Of a DNA stretch of 64,000 bases, positions 1 to 7,372 are shown in pieces. Below the pieces are notes generated by a model. It saw only the letters and a program-made list of their open reading frames with translations. It was not told where the DNA came from and searched no databases. The stretch is from assembly GCA_002319075.1 (NCBI GenBank), contig NVQB01000001.1, positions 5,208,001 through 5,272,000 of the forward strand, in the 5' to 3' direction. The position numbers and the translations under genes are program-made. How positions within the stretch are numbered: position 1 is the stretch's first letter; each line of letters starts with the position of its first letter. This DNA is from Sphingobacteriaceae bacterium. GTDB taxonomy: Bacteria; Bacteroidota; Bacteroidia; B-17B0; Aurantibacillaceae.

Positions 1-622
1 TTTGGTAAGTGATTATAGGAGAGGTTAAATGCTGTAAGCCTAGCCCATAAGAAAAGCGGTGCCTGGCATGATGAATATACTGAACAACAGAACCAAGGCT
101 CATGTCAACAAAATTCACATTCGTCCAGCTGAATTGTTCCCCGCTGCTAATAGATTTGTTGTAAGAAATTCCGTCGTATTGATTATCAAACGTCATTTTA
201 TCATAGTCAAATCCTACACGGCACCAACCTGCATTTGCTCCTAGTGTAATGATGAGCGAGCTATCTGGTTTTGCTAAAAAAATATATGAACCGCTGGCAT
301 AGATCTGTGTTGTACCATAACGCGCATCTCCAGCCCGGTCATTATTAAACATCAATCCTACGCCTATCATGTCTTTCTCAAACTGACGGGGTTTGATCCG
401 TTTTTCTCCGCTGATTCCGAAAGTATTATACGATACAGGAACAGCACTCCACTGACTCCTGTACACAGCTCCAACGCGGTAGTCACCATTAAACATGCCC
501 GTGTAACCCGGACTAAGATTTAAGAGAGAAGCGTTGAATTGTGAAAAGTGAATATCCTGACCATGGGCACTGCCAGCAAGAAGTACTAAAAAACCGAAAA
601 ATATATAGTGAACAAATCTCAA
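1..622 (-). CDS. PorP/SprF-family type IX secretion membrane protein, 3' part cut by window edge
   Basis: The reverse strand is open from a TTG at 622 to the window edge, giving about 207 residues with no stop. It begins with a hydrophobic signal peptide (FGFLVLLAGSAHGQ) followed by DIHFSQFNASLLNLSPGYTG. This N-terminus, with its HFSQF, NLSPGYTG and YRSQW motifs, is characteristic of PorP/SprF proteins, outer-membrane barrel partners of T9SS and gliding machinery. A stop codon lies immediately before the TTG and no ATG precedes the signal peptide, so TTG is the best start. The C-terminal half lies outside the window. PorP/SprF genes often sit beside a large adhesin gene, but nothing of that kind is visible here. 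The family call is confident; which paralog it is cannot be told. Confidence 0.85.
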   Translation of the reverse strand, partial: MRFVHYIFFGFLVLLAGSAHGQDIHFSQFNASLLNLSPGYTGMFNGDYRVGAVYRSQWSAVPVSYNTFGISGEKRIKPRQFEKDMIGVGLMFNNDRAGDARYGTTQIYASGSYIFLAKPDSSLIITLGANAGWCRVGFDYDKMTFDNQYDGISYNKSISSGEQFSWTNVNFVDMSLGSVVQYIHHARHRFSYGLGLQHLTSPIITYQ

Positions 623-636
623 TTAAGTGCTATAAA

Positions 637-644
637 CAAATATA
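637..644 (-). promoter_or_regulatory. Bacteroidota -7 box for the PorP/SprF-like gene
   Basis: On the minus strand this reads TATATTTG, an exact match to the Bacteroidota -7 consensus TAnnTTTG. It lies 15 nt upstream of the TTG start at 622, which supports that unusual start. No clear -33 element was identified. Confidence 0.5.
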
Positions 645-717
645 ACGAAATGTTCCGATTTAGAGCACTAACTGAAGAATACAAAATTTTAACCGCAATC
701 GTTAGCATTAAAATCCT

Positions 718-725
718 TAGATTTG
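718..725 (+). promoter_or_regulatory. Bacteroidota -7 box for the acyl-CoA dehydrogenase gene
   Basis: TAGATTTG matches TAnnTTTG exactly and ends 18 nt before the ATG at 744. It overlaps an upstream in-frame TTG at 723, which argues that translation starts at the ATG and not at that TTG. Confidence 0.55.
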
Positions 726-743
726 TGCCTTATTTTAAAAGAT

Positions 744-1928
744 ATGGCAACTGACAATTTTCAAGCACACGACTACTATTTAATGGACGAGCTTTTAAGC
801 GACGAACATAAATTAATTCGCGAAACAGCCCGTGCCTGGGTTAAAAAAGAAGTATCTCCAATTGTGGAAGGGGCTTGTCAAAAAGCTGAATTTCCAAAAC
901 AATGGATTAAGGGTTTGGCAGAAATCGGCGCCTTTGGCCCCTATATTCCAACAGAATATGGAGGAGCGGGTCTTGACCAGATTTCTTACGGTTTAATTAT
1001 GCAGGAACTGGAACGTGGCGACAGTGGCCTACGCTCTACTGCTTCAGTACAAAGTTCGCTTGTAATGTTTCCGATTTTCACTTATGGCAGCGAAGAACAA
1101 AAAAGAAAATACTTGCCGAAATTAGCATCTGGCGATATGATGGGTTGTTTTGGTTTAACAGAACCAGATCATGGAAGTAACCCCAATGGTATGATTACTA
1201 ATTTTAAAGATGCTGGAGATGGTAAACATGTAGTTCTTAACGGAGCGAAAATGTGGATCTCCAATTCGCCTTTTGCAGATATTGCAGTGGTTTGGGCTAA
1301 AGATGAAGCCGGCGATATTCGCGGAATAGTTGTTGAAAGAGGAATGAAAGGATTTACAACTCCCGAAACACATGGCAAATGGAGTCTTCGTGCCAGTGCA
1401 ACAGGTGAATTGGTTTTTGATAATGTGATGGTTCCAAAGGAAAATATTTTTCCAAATATTAAAGGATTAAAAGGTCCTTTAGGATGCTTGAACAGTGCGC
1501 GTTATGGAATTTCATGGGGAGTTATTGGAGCCGCAATGGATTGTTATGACAGTGCTTTACGTTACAGTAAAGAACGTATCCAATTTGGAAAACCAATTGG
1601 TGCTTTTCAGTTGACTCAAAAAAAATTAGCTGAAATGATAACTGAAATTACCAAAGCGCAATTATTAACATGGAGATTAGGTGTTTTAAAAAATGAACAC
1701 CGCGCTAGTCCTGCTCAAATAAGTATGGCTAAACGTAATAACGTGCACATGGCAATTACAATTGCACGTGAAGCACGTCAGATACATGGTGGCATGGGTA
1801 TAACGGGTGAATATCCAATTATGCGTCACATGATGAATTTAGAAAGTGTTATTACTTATGAAGGAACTCACGACATCCATTTATTAATTACAGGAATGGA
1901 CATTACTGGCTTTAATGCCTTCAGTTAA
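744..1928 (+). CDS. gcdH: Acyl-CoA dehydrogenase, glutaryl-CoA dehydrogenase type
   Basis: A 394-residue flavoprotein of the acyl-CoA dehydrogenase fold, expected to oxidise and decarboxylate glutaryl-CoA to crotonyl-CoA in lysine/tryptophan breakdown. The GFTTPETHGKWSLRAS region, the RQIHGGMGITGEYPIMRH segment and the C-terminal TYEGTHDIH motif are the ones I associate with glutaryl-CoA dehydrogenases. The Glu of TYEGT is the expected catalytic base. Length fits the family (about 390-400). The open frame extends upstream to a TTG at 723, but a -7 box overlaps that codon, so the ATG at 744 was chosen. It is transcribed alone and is followed by a strong terminator. A different short or branched acyl-CoA substrate cannot be excluded from sequence alone. 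Confidence 0.85.
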   Translation: MATDNFQAHDYYLMDELLSDEHKLIRETARAWVKKEVSPIVEGACQKAEFPKQWIKGLAEIGAFGPYIPTEYGGAGLDQISYGLIMQELERGDSGLRSTASVQSSLVMFPIFTYGSEEQKRKYLPKLASGDMMGCFGLTEPDHGSNPNGMITNFKDAGDGKHVVLNGAKMWISNSPFADIAVVWAKDEAGDIRGIVVERGMKGFTTPETHGKWSLRASATGELVFDNVMVPKENIFPNIKGLKGPLGCLNSARYGISWGVIGAAMDCYDSALRYSKERIQFGKPIGAFQLTQKKLAEMITEITKAQLLTWRLGVLKNEHRASPAQISMAKRNNVHMAITIAREARQIHGGMGITGEYPIMRHMMNLESVITYEGTHDIHLLITGMDITGFNAFS

Positions 1929-1950
1929 ATCTATTTTATACAAATTAAAA

Positions 1951-1986
1951 AAATCCCGGATTGAATTTCAGTCCGGGATTTTTTTT
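1951..1986. terminator. Rho-independent terminator after gcdH
   Basis: Perfect 10-bp stem (AAATCCCGGA at 1951-1960 with TCCGGGATTT at 1972-1981), an 11-nt loop and a run of T. The A-run on the other side would let it work on both strands. Confidence 0.85.
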
Positions 1987-2059
1987 AACCTGAAACTTCA
2001 AATAAGGACCTTAAAGCCTGCTAAGAATTACTGATCAAGGCTGCGATTGTAAAATTTGG

Positions 2060-2575
2060 CAGGATTGGCGCCCATCGGATGTAAAGGCCAGCAATAGCAC
2101 AAGCAATGTCAGTTCGAGCGTAGTCGAGAACAGTTCGAGCAGGATTAACATCCAGTGGATGTTAAAGCCAGCCTGTGCTCAGCCAATGTCAGTTCGAGCG
2201 TAGTCGAGAACAGTTCGAGCAGGATTAACATCCAGTGGATGTTAAGGCCAGCCTGTGCACAGCCAATGTCAGTTCGAGCGTAGTCGAGAACAGTTCGAGC
2301 AGGATTAACATCCAGTGGATGTTAAAGCCAGCCTGTGCACAGCCAATGTCAGTTCGAGCGTAGTCGAGAACAGTTCGAGCAGGATTAACATCCAGTGGAT
2401 GTTAAAGCCAGCCTGTGCGTAGTCGATGTCAGTTCGAGCTTAGCAGGATGTCAGTTCGAGCGTAGTCGAGAACAGTTCGAGCTTAGCAGGATGTCAGTTC
2501 GAGCAGGATTAACATCCAGTGGATGTTAAGGCCAGCCTGTGCACAGCCAATGTCAGTTCGAGCGTAGTCGAGAAC
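2060..2575. repeat. Tandem array of about 80-bp repeats
   Basis: A motif containing GTTCGAGCGTAGTCGAGAAC recurs with exact 80-bp spacing (its AGTTCGAGCG starts at 2111, 2191, 2271 and 2351). After that the array becomes irregular, with further copies near 2453 and 2553 and partial copies near 2431 and 2494. Between core copies lies a spacer containing AACATCCAGTGGATGTT, a 7-bp hairpin with a 3-nt loop, and GCCAGCCTGTGC. The left edge (2060-2107) is a diverged copy. The right edge stops within 1 nt of the stop codon of the small lipoprotein gene. No gene is seen inside. The same core occurs in reverse orientation at 61041-61662. Confidence 0.9.
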
Positions 2576-2914
2576 CTACTCGTAGAACCCTTCACCTTTA
2601 GCTCTCTTAATGTCGCCTCTATTTACTTTGCATTTAATTCGTCTACCAGATTTACAGGTGCATTCTGTACACGAATCAGGGGTTCTATCTGTAATAATTT
2701 CAATTTCGTAAATCTTAACACCTTTACCATCCATGTAGGCGATAACATTGTCTTTCAATCTCTCGTTATTCATATTTTTCTCCCATCTGTCAGCACAATA
2801 GGTTTCATCATAGTTGACCCATTTAAACCTGTAAGATTTAGTGCATCCAAAAAACACGGTAGAAACTACCAAAAGAAAGAAAATAGAGCGAAGTGAAAGT
2901 AAACGTTGAGTCAT
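2576..2914 (-). CDS. Small predicted lipoprotein of unknown function
   Basis: From the ATG at 2914 this is a 112-residue protein with an SPII signal (LLVVSTVFFGC), so it should be acylated on that Cys and sit in the envelope. The frame extends upstream to 2956, but the start at 2914 gives a normal signal peptide length. The mature part is small, charged and cysteine-containing (CTECTCKSGRRIKC), which suggests disulphides or metal binding; that is inference only. I recognise no family. The stop codon lies 1 nt from the edge of the 80-bp repeat array, so the C-terminus may have been shaped by repeat expansion. It runs on the same strand as the next two lipoprotein genes but is separated from them. 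Confidence 0.6.
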   Translation of the reverse strand: MTQRLLSLRSIFFLLVVSTVFFGCTKSYRFKWVNYDETYCADRWEKNMNNERLKDNVIAYMDGKGVKIYEIEIITDRTPDSCTECTCKSGRRIKCKVNRGDIKRAKGEGFYE

Positions 2915-3002
2915 AGATCTAAACATAAAACTAAATATAAAATTATAAAAAACCAAAATTCGAAAGGTCTTAATAATCTGTTATGCCTATTGCTATGGGA
3001 AT

Positions 3003-3944
3003 TTAATAGGCGAATACGCGAGTATTGGTTTTCCTTCTATAAGTCCAGCTGGCTTTCCAACCGTATGAACACGTATTTTCATCTGATACAAGACTTCCAG
3101 ATTCGTTTACAGCAAAAATGCATTTCATATCATATTCTTTGCCTTCCACTTGAAGTGTCTGCTCTCCTGCAGTGAGTGAGTTAATGCCACAATTACTTTT
3201 CCATACAAGTGCTGAATTAATCTCTGTTGTAAAATTATTACCGATACGATCCTGGCCCCAGTTGTCTAAATTGCTTTTGCCTTCCGACGATCCAAGTCCT
3301 TCTATTCTGCAGCTTGTTACCGATCCTGTATAGTTGTAGGTAAGACTGCGGTTCATATTAAATACAGCTGTATTATTGCCATCGTAAGTTACAACCAGGC
3401 CTTCAGTCATTTGTGTTTGAATCAAACTTGAAGCGGTTAACCCGTTCATCATTTCATACCAGGTATTACCGCTCAGATTCTTCATATATGCAGTGCCATC
3501 AAACTGAACAAGTTTACCATTAGATTGGATAACCTTATAAGACAGGAATTCTATTTTAAGCGAACACCCTTGATTTTTCCACTTAGTAGTTGGATAATCC
3601 GTAAGCGTTGCCACAATAGTCCCTGTTTTTTTTACGCCATTGCAGGTAGCTCCGAGGTAATGAAGTCTTATCACTCCATTGGCAACACTTAAAGTATCTA
3701 TTTCCGCTCCGCAAATTTGCGTCCTTACTGCCTGGTTTGTTGGCACTCCTCCCCTAAGTAGAGGTTGTTCTTTAATCGCAGTATTGAGATCTCTCGCTAC
3801 TTCATCACTTTGAGCCTGCACGCTTCTTACGTCTTCAGATCCTTGCCCGTTTTCATTTTTAAATGCCTTTTTCTTCTTACAGGAAACACTGCAAATAACC
3901 AGCGTAACAAGTACTACCCTAACAAAAACTCTTTCTAAATTCAT
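3003..3944 (-). CDS. Predicted lipoprotein, member of a local five-gene paralogous family
   Basis: A 313-residue protein with an SPII signal (LVTLVICSVSCKKKK), so a periplasmic or surface lipoprotein. The mature part is rich in Ser, Thr, Asn and Gly and beta-like. It shares a clear layout with the next gene upstream (4083-5054): an ICG..ID segment, a TCNG....TG.I motif, TKW...G, a Y.G.V segment, a GNNFTTEI...VW...CG segment and a C-terminal CSYGWKASW tail (CPYGWKLEW in the paralog). The same plan recurs in looser form in lipoproteins at 24376, 25563 and 40494. I recognise no named domain and assign no function. The pair looks like a tandem duplication, but a terminator separates the two. Confidence 0.75.
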   Translation of the reverse strand: MNLERVFVRVVLVTLVICSVSCKKKKAFKNENGQGSEDVRSVQAQSDEVARDLNTAIKEQPLLRGGVPTNQAVRTQICGAEIDTLSVANGVIRLHYLGATCNGVKKTGTIVATLTDYPTTKWKNQGCSLKIEFLSYKVIQSNGKLVQFDGTAYMKNLSGNTWYEMMNGLTASSLIQTQMTEGLVVTYDGNNTAVFNMNRSLTYNYTGSVTSCRIEGLGSSEGKSNLDNWGQDRIGNNFTTEINSALVWKSNCGINSLTAGEQTLQVEGKEYDMKCIFAVNESGSLVSDENTCSYGWKASWTYRRKTNTRVFAY

Positions 3945-4029
3945 TTATTGATTAAAACACTAATGTGATATAAAGATATGAAAAATATGCTTCCATTGCC
4001 GCTCTCATTGGTTTGCAAGGAGCTATTAA

Positions 4030-4061
4030 TAAAAAACCCGCCTGCTTTTCTTCAGGCGGGT
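4030..4061 (-). terminator. Terminator after the 4083-5054 lipoprotein gene
   Basis: 9-bp perfect stem (ACCCGCCTG at 4036-4044 with CAGGCGGGT at 4053-4061) followed on the minus strand by a U-run. Confidence 0.8.
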
Positions 4062-4082
4062 CTATATTAAAATTACTAAAGC

Positions 4083-5054
4083 TTAGTTGTAACCAAAAAC
4101 CTTAGACTGTGTAGCGGCGTTAGCAGTCCACTCCAATTTCCAGCCGTAAGGACAAGAATTGGCGCCTACAGTCTGAATGTTACCATTAGCATCAACCCCA
4201 TAAATAAATTTAAGGTTGTAGTTTTTTGTAACATCTGTTAAACTTACAGCACCTTGTAATACTGCTCCACCACAAGTTACATTCCAAACAATAGGGGTAG
4301 TTACCTGGCTGGTGAAAACATCTCCATTACGGGCTGTTCCATAATTTTCAAGATTAGTCAAAGATCCATTGCTACCAATTCCTTCCGCCTTAATTGTCAA
4401 TATACCATTTGGAAAAGTTCCCGGATAGGTATAAGTTATTTTTCTATTGATGTTGTAAACAGCGGTTTTTCCATCTTCAAACTTTACGTTCAAATTAGTT
4501 CCGGTTATTGAATTTACAAGAGAATAGTTCGTAACTAAAACAAGGTTAAGCCAGGTTCCACCCGATACGTTGGTAAGATTTTGTGTACCATTAAACATGA
4601 TGGAGCGCTGATCCGAAGCTCTTGTGATCTTGTAATTAACATAGTCAATTTTTATGATTGCTCCGGCCGTGCTCCATTTTGTGCCAGGTGCCCAGCTTAA
4701 AATAATCATACCAGTCCGGGTTCTATTATTACAGGTTATCCCATTGTATTTCAAAATGATAGTATCATGCTTAATTTTTACCGAGTCGATATCGTAACCG
4801 CAAATTCCAGTAATGCTTTGAGCTGACTGTCCCTTGCCCGCAATTCTTGGCGCACTGCTTAAGGCATCATTAGCTTCGCTCATCGACTGATCATTTTCAC
4901 TTGTAACTTCGCGGTTATCTGTTCCACTCTGGCCATCTGGGGTTTCAACAGCGGGTTCTTCTTTATCGGTTTCTTTCTTTTTACAAGCTGTAAAGGTCAG
5001 CGCTGCTGAAAAACTCAACAAGGCAAAACCATATAGGATTTTTTTTGACTTCAT
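4083..5054 (-). CDS. Predicted lipoprotein, paralog of the 3003-3944 product
   Basis: A 323-residue protein with SPII signal peptide (LSFSAALTFTACKKK) and an acidic, disordered stretch after the acylated Cys. The rest aligns by eye with the neighbouring paralog: ICGYDIDSVKI, then TCNNRTRTGMI, TKWSTAGAIIKIDYVNYKI, FNGTQNLTNVSGGTW, AVYNINRKITYTYPG, a GDVFTSQVTTPIVWNVTCGG segment and a CPYGWKLEW tail. This repeated order of motifs indicates a duplicated all-beta lipoprotein. No function is known to me. Its own terminator lies downstream, and the start at the first ATG gives a standard lipoprotein signal. Confidence 0.75.
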   Translation of the reverse strand: MKSKKILYGFALLSFSAALTFTACKKKETDKEEPAVETPDGQSGTDNREVTSENDQSMSEANDALSSAPRIAGKGQSAQSITGICGYDIDSVKIKHDTIILKYNGITCNNRTRTGMIILSWAPGTKWSTAGAIIKIDYVNYKITRASDQRSIMFNGTQNLTNVSGGTWLNLVLVTNYSLVNSITGTNLNVKFEDGKTAVYNINRKITYTYPGTFPNGILTIKAEGIGSNGSLTNLENYGTARNGDVFTSQVTTPIVWNVTCGGAVLQGAVSLTDVTKNYNLKFIYGVDANGNIQTVGANSCPYGWKLEWTANAATQSKVFGYN

Positions 5055-5131
5055 TTTTTATTTTGTTTAGATAGTTGTTATACGGTACTTTCAAAATAAA
5101 GGTACAAAAAAGGACGAATTTTACAAGAACC

Positions 5132-6514
5132 TTACCCGTTTATTAATCCTTTATGTGGGTCTGGCTTCAAGTACACCCATTCTAAAAACTTTAATTTGTT
5201 GTGATCAATTCTTTCTAATCTTCCCGGCTTTCCTTCGAGTTTAACGCAATACAATCCTTCTACCGGGTATCTGAAGCCAATTTCTTTAATACCCCCCATT
5301 CTGGGCTTTAAAACATAAATAACACCTTCAGCACTCTGTAATTGCTCACCTTGTATGGTATAAACTATTACATCATCAAATAAGAGGTATTTATTTGAAA
5401 TTAAAACACTTATAGTATCCTTGATAAAGCTGTTTTTCTCATTTACAGGGTGTAAATCCACTCGTCGGTTTAAATATTTCGTCAATAAATGCTCCTGAAA
5501 ATTTTCGCCACGTATTTTTATTCTCAGGTTCAGTAAAGGAACTTTAAAATCTTCATCATTGTTTTTTGTAATGTAGAATGGCAGAACAGGCTTAACCTTG
5601 AAGTACTTCATCTTGAATATCTTAAAGCGGCTAACCCGAAGTATTACTATCCAGAAAAGTAATCCGTCAGAAAGTAAGCCTTCCGCTAAATTCAAAATGG
5701 AAAACTTAAATCCGGCAATTGTAAAGTTGTTGCAGAAAGCTATAATAAGGGTTAAGAGATACCAGTAAAAAAGGCGGTATACGAGTCGCGGAGTAAAGTT
5801 GATTTTATGGTAATCAAAAAAGCTGGAGAAATTATTCGCATTGTTCAACATCTGCACCCAAAAGTTTATTCCTATAAGGTAAATGAGCAAAGAAAGAAAG
5901 GGAGTAAGAATTCCAAAAAAAGTATCTGTGAGAAAAAAATCAAAAAGTCCGTGTGAAAGAACAGCCAGTACAAAACCTGTGATGGTATTTAAAATAGGAT
6001 TTCCTTTATTAAACAAATTTGTGCGTAAAATACCGTAGATAATGATGGTGCTATTAATGATGTGCTCTAAGCCAGAATAAAAAGTTCGCGAGCTTATGAT
6101 TCGCAAACCGTGATTATAAAAATAATTGAAGTTTTCAACCAGCGAAAAGCCCAATGCGGTGATGCCTGCATAAATTAAAAAGTCGATAGGTTCGTTAATC
6201 TGCTTTCGTAACAACCTGAATACAATTGTGATACCAGCCAACTTTGAAAGCTCTTCGTTAAGTCCAATTCCCAGAATTGAAAAAAAAGCATCGTTAACGA
6301 ATAATCCCTTTTCTGTAAAATCAAGCTTATCAAGAATACTGTATACTTCAAGGCTCAGGTAAGGTGTGCAACCTCCTATAAATAAAGCTACAAGCATAGG
6401 AAAGATGCCTTCCTTCTCAAACACGTCAATCTGCCTGAAATAGTCGAGCCACATGGCTACGCTTACAAGGGCCGCAAAAGCAAGAAAAATAAGATATAGC
6501 GTACCAAATGGCAT
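5132..6514 (-). CDS. PrsW-family intramembrane protease with C-terminal extension
   Basis: The N-terminal half (residues 1-300 of 460) is a multi-pass membrane domain carrying the three PrsW signatures: EELSK at 87-91 (the EExxK motif), FSLVEN at 123-128 (FxxxE), and HGLFD at 188-192 (HxxxD). PrsW-type proteins are proposed intramembrane proteases; the Bacillus founder cleaves an anti-sigma factor. The C-terminal 150 residues are soluble and not recognised, with charged and beta-like sequence, and could be a regulatory or substrate-binding part. The gene stands alone. A candidate TAnnTTTG box lies at 6528-6535. The family call is firm; the substrate is unknown. Nearest regulatory candidates are the sigma/anti-sigma pair about 29 kb away, a link that is speculative. 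Confidence 0.8.
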   Translation of the reverse strand: MPFGTLYLIFLAFAALVSVAMWLDYFRQIDVFEKEGIFPMLVALFIGGCTPYLSLEVYSILDKLDFTEKGLFVNDAFFSILGIGLNEELSKLAGITIVFRLLRKQINEPIDFLIYAGITALGFSLVENFNYFYNHGLRIISSRTFYSGLEHIINSTIIIYGILRTNLFNKGNPILNTITGFVLAVLSHGLFDFFLTDTFFGILTPFLSLLIYLIGINFWVQMLNNANNFSSFFDYHKINFTPRLVYRLFYWYLLTLIIAFCNNFTIAGFKFSILNLAEGLLSDGLLFWIVILRVSRFKIFKMKYFKVKPVLPFYITKNNDEDFKVPLLNLRIKIRGENFQEHLLTKYLNRRVDLHPVNEKNSFIKDTISVLISNKYLLFDDVIVYTIQGEQLQSAEGVIYVLKPRMGGIKEIGFRYPVEGLYCVKLEGKPGRLERIDHNKLKFLEWVYLKPDPHKGLING

Positions 6515-6527
6515 ATAAATACAGAAT

Positions 6528-6535
6528 CAAAAATA
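6528..6535 (-). promoter_or_regulatory. Candidate -7 box for the PrsW-like gene
   Basis: Minus strand reads TATTTTTG, an exact TAnnTTTG match, 13 nt upstream of the ATG at 6514. Confidence 0.4.
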
Positions 6536-6650
6536 CAAATATCATTCCGGTGACAGATGAAAAGAATGTTATAGACATACTTCTTTGAAAAAAAAATCAC
6601 ATGCTTTTAAACCGGGATGTGAATTAGCATTAAATTCGCAGTGAAACTTT

Positions 6651-7046
6651 ATGAACGAACAAGAATATTTTATGGTCATTGATGACGATGAGCTGAACAG
6701 TCAGCTTTTCGAAATCATTATACGACACGTTTCACGAGAAGCCAAAGCTATTGGTTTTAATAGTGCAGAAGATGCGTTGGAATTTTTAGCGAAAGAATAC
6801 AAAGAAGGATATAAATCTACCGTACTATTTGTGGATGTAAATATGCCATTTTGTTCAGGTTGGGAGTTTCTCGAGCTCTATGACAAGCTGGATGAACATA
6901 TTAAAAAACAAGTCCGCGTTTACATGCTCTCCTCTTCCATCGATCAGAACGATCGTCGCAGAGCACTGGCAGATAAAAATGTAGCTGATTATCTTGAAAA
7001 ACCTTTGACTACAGATTTGATTAATTCGATTCGTTTGACCAAATAA
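6651..7046 (+). CDS. Stand-alone response regulator receiver protein
   Basis: A 131-residue single receiver domain with no output domain. The acidic pocket is VIDDDE at residues 9-14, the phosphorylation site is D62 in FVDVNMP, the conserved Ser/Thr switch is in MLSSS (92-96), and the conserved lysine is K117 in EKPLT. Such CheY-like proteins pass a phosphate or bind a partner. No histidine kinase gene is adjacent, so the partner is unknown. The start fits the family, with a short leader. It is divergent from the PrsW-like gene at 5132-6514, with 136 nt between them. Confidence 0.9.
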   Translation: MNEQEYFMVIDDDELNSQLFEIIIRHVSREAKAIGFNSAEDALEFLAKEYKEGYKSTVLFVDVNMPFCSGWEFLELYDKLDEHIKKQVRVYMLSSSIDQNDRRRALADKNVADYLEKPLTTDLINSIRLTK

Positions 7047-7372
7047 ATTTACAAATAGAAACTTTGAATGTAAAATTTAGCGGCTGTCAGCAAACCAGTA
7101 CAGTGATTTTATACCTTAACCTACGAATAGTGGCACATGTCCCGCAGGAGCACTATATACAATACTTGTAGATCCAGGTAGAAGCCGGACTATACACTAG
7201 TGCCGATATCCGCACTTCCTGAATACTAAACTATTAAATTTGATTGATTTGATTTGATATTTGGACCGAAAATCAAATTGAGATAGAGATTTGACTATAT
7301 TAATTAAATCTCTATTTTTATTTAAAGTTGATTAGCTAACAAATTATATTTTAACACCGCTAATACTTTATC
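7047..7372. other. Non-coding stretch between response regulator and T9SS cargo gene
   Basis: About 325 nt with no credible gene. It contains direct TTGATT/TGATTT runs near 7238-7262 and one clear inverted repeat (ATAGAGATTT at 7283-7292 with AAATCTCTAT at 7306-7315, 13-nt loop) followed by a short T-rich tract. This could be a weak terminator for the response regulator gene or a regulatory hairpin in the leader of the next gene. No tRNA-like fold was seen. Confidence 0.5.

Noticed and set aside
59-244. Plus-strand frame of 61 codons at the left edge
   Set aside because: It is the shadow of the PorP/SprF-like gene on the other strand and has no family features.
723-743. In-frame TTG start upstream of the acyl-CoA dehydrogenase ATG
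   Set aside because: The TTG is inside an exact -7 promoter box, so it would lie upstream of the expected transcription start.
2060-2575. CRISPR array
   Set aside because: The units are about 80 bp and the 'spacers' are nearly identical, with no cas genes in the window. CRISPR spacers should all differ.
7047-7372. tRNA or small RNA gene in the gap after the response regulator
   Set aside because: No cloverleaf features or conserved T-loop sequence could be seen; only one AT-rich inverted repeat.
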